Shown one piece after another: positions 4,991-5,099 of a stretch of 5,099 nucleotides of DNA; position 1 is the stretch's first letter, and the number at the start of each line of letters is the position of its first letter. This DNA is from Methylococcales bacterium. Lineage in GTDB: Bacteria > Pseudomonadota > Gammaproteobacteria > Methylococcales > Methylomonadaceae. A program made the translations under genes and the position numbers. A model generated the notes under the pieces. The model did not search any database, had not been told where the DNA came from, and saw only the letters and a program-made list of their open reading frames with translations. The stretch lies in assembly GCA_023134955.1 (NCBI GenBank), contig JAGLUC010000319.1, positions 1 through 5,099 on the forward strand. The letters run 5' to 3'.

Positions 4991-5016
4991 GTAGCCCGTA
5001 TGAAGCTTGCGTAATA
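4991..5016 (+). repeat. Truncated REP-like element (GTAG-headed palindrome)
   Basis: The segment starts with GTAG and continues into the arm CCCGTAT (4995-5001), a GAAGCTTGC middle, then GTAATA. REP elements mobilised by RAYT transposases typically carry a GTAG head followed by an imperfect palindrome. The right arm needed here is ATACGGG, of which only ATA (5014-5016) is present before the sequence changes to the intron-like motif. The element therefore appears interrupted, with the rest expected beyond the right edge of the window. Confidence 0.6.
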
Positions 5017-5099
5017 GTGTGCCTAGCATGGACTAAAACTAATTACCTGAAAGGAGGTAATCGGAAAGAGTAACGATAACCGTAGCGAAACGCAAGGGG
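5017..5099 (+). mobile_element. 5' end of a probable group II intron (runs off window)
   Basis: Bacterial group II introns are self-splicing ribozymes and retroelements beginning with GUGYG. Here GTGTG lies at 5017-5021, followed by GCCTAGCATGGAC, which resembles the GCCCAGCATGGG block that follows GTGCG in many bacterial introns. Domain I-like structure follows: a perfect 7-bp hairpin ATTACCT/AGGTAAT (5042-5048, 5055-5061) with loop GAAAGG, then AACGATAACC. The end, ACGCAAGGGG (5090-5099), matches the conserved ACGCAAGGG of domain I. No reverse-transcriptase frame is in the window; in a complete intron it would lie further right. The first short stem is weaker than in close relatives. An alternative is another structured RNA element, but the combination of motifs in order favours the intron. 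Confidence 0.72.

Overview
This AT-rich 5.1-kb chromosomal window most resembles a gammaproteobacterium. The hexose-6-phosphate mutarotase, the FlhB C-terminal paralogue and the REP-like repeats would suit a low-GC methanotroph-type genome (Methylococcales), but the genus is a guess. It has no rRNA, tRNA or CRISPR array. Five protein genes look intact and functional, plus one doubtful 11-codon leader. The rest is dead genes and structured repeats.

Left third (1-1437): an AT-rich leader precedes a complete type II toxin-antitoxin operon. A DUF1902/HicB-type antitoxin comes first and overlaps a HicA mRNase toxin by four bases, followed by a strong intrinsic terminator. About 240 bp further on lies a second toxin gene, a HigB (RelE-superfamily) reading frame killed by three in-frame stop codons. 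Its 3' end runs into an imperfect hairpin repeat at 1309-1362. One live and one dead toxin locus next to repeats mark this as an accessory patch.

Middle (1438-3791): a stand-alone 94-aa protein matches the C-terminal cytoplasmic domain of FlhB, without the NPTH autocleavage motif and without a visible flagellar neighbour. It converges on a leftward two-gene unit: a small outer-membrane-type lipoprotein, then, five bases later, a 436-aa FAD-dependent enzyme of the flavin-halogenase/geranylgeranyl-reductase group. A perfect 9-bp inverted repeat lies in the divergent promoter region between this unit and the mutarotase gene.

Right third (3792-5099): a D-hexose-6-phosphate mutarotase (YeaD-type) is followed by 390 bp without a gene, packed with distinct structured elements. 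These are a 9-bp inverted repeat, a nested multi-hairpin element, a 70-nt imperfect palindrome, and a REP-like element starting with GTAG. The REP-like element is cut off where a sequence closely resembling the 5' end of a bacterial group II intron begins. The intron runs off the window. The most interesting inference is that it has inserted into the right arm of the REP palindrome.
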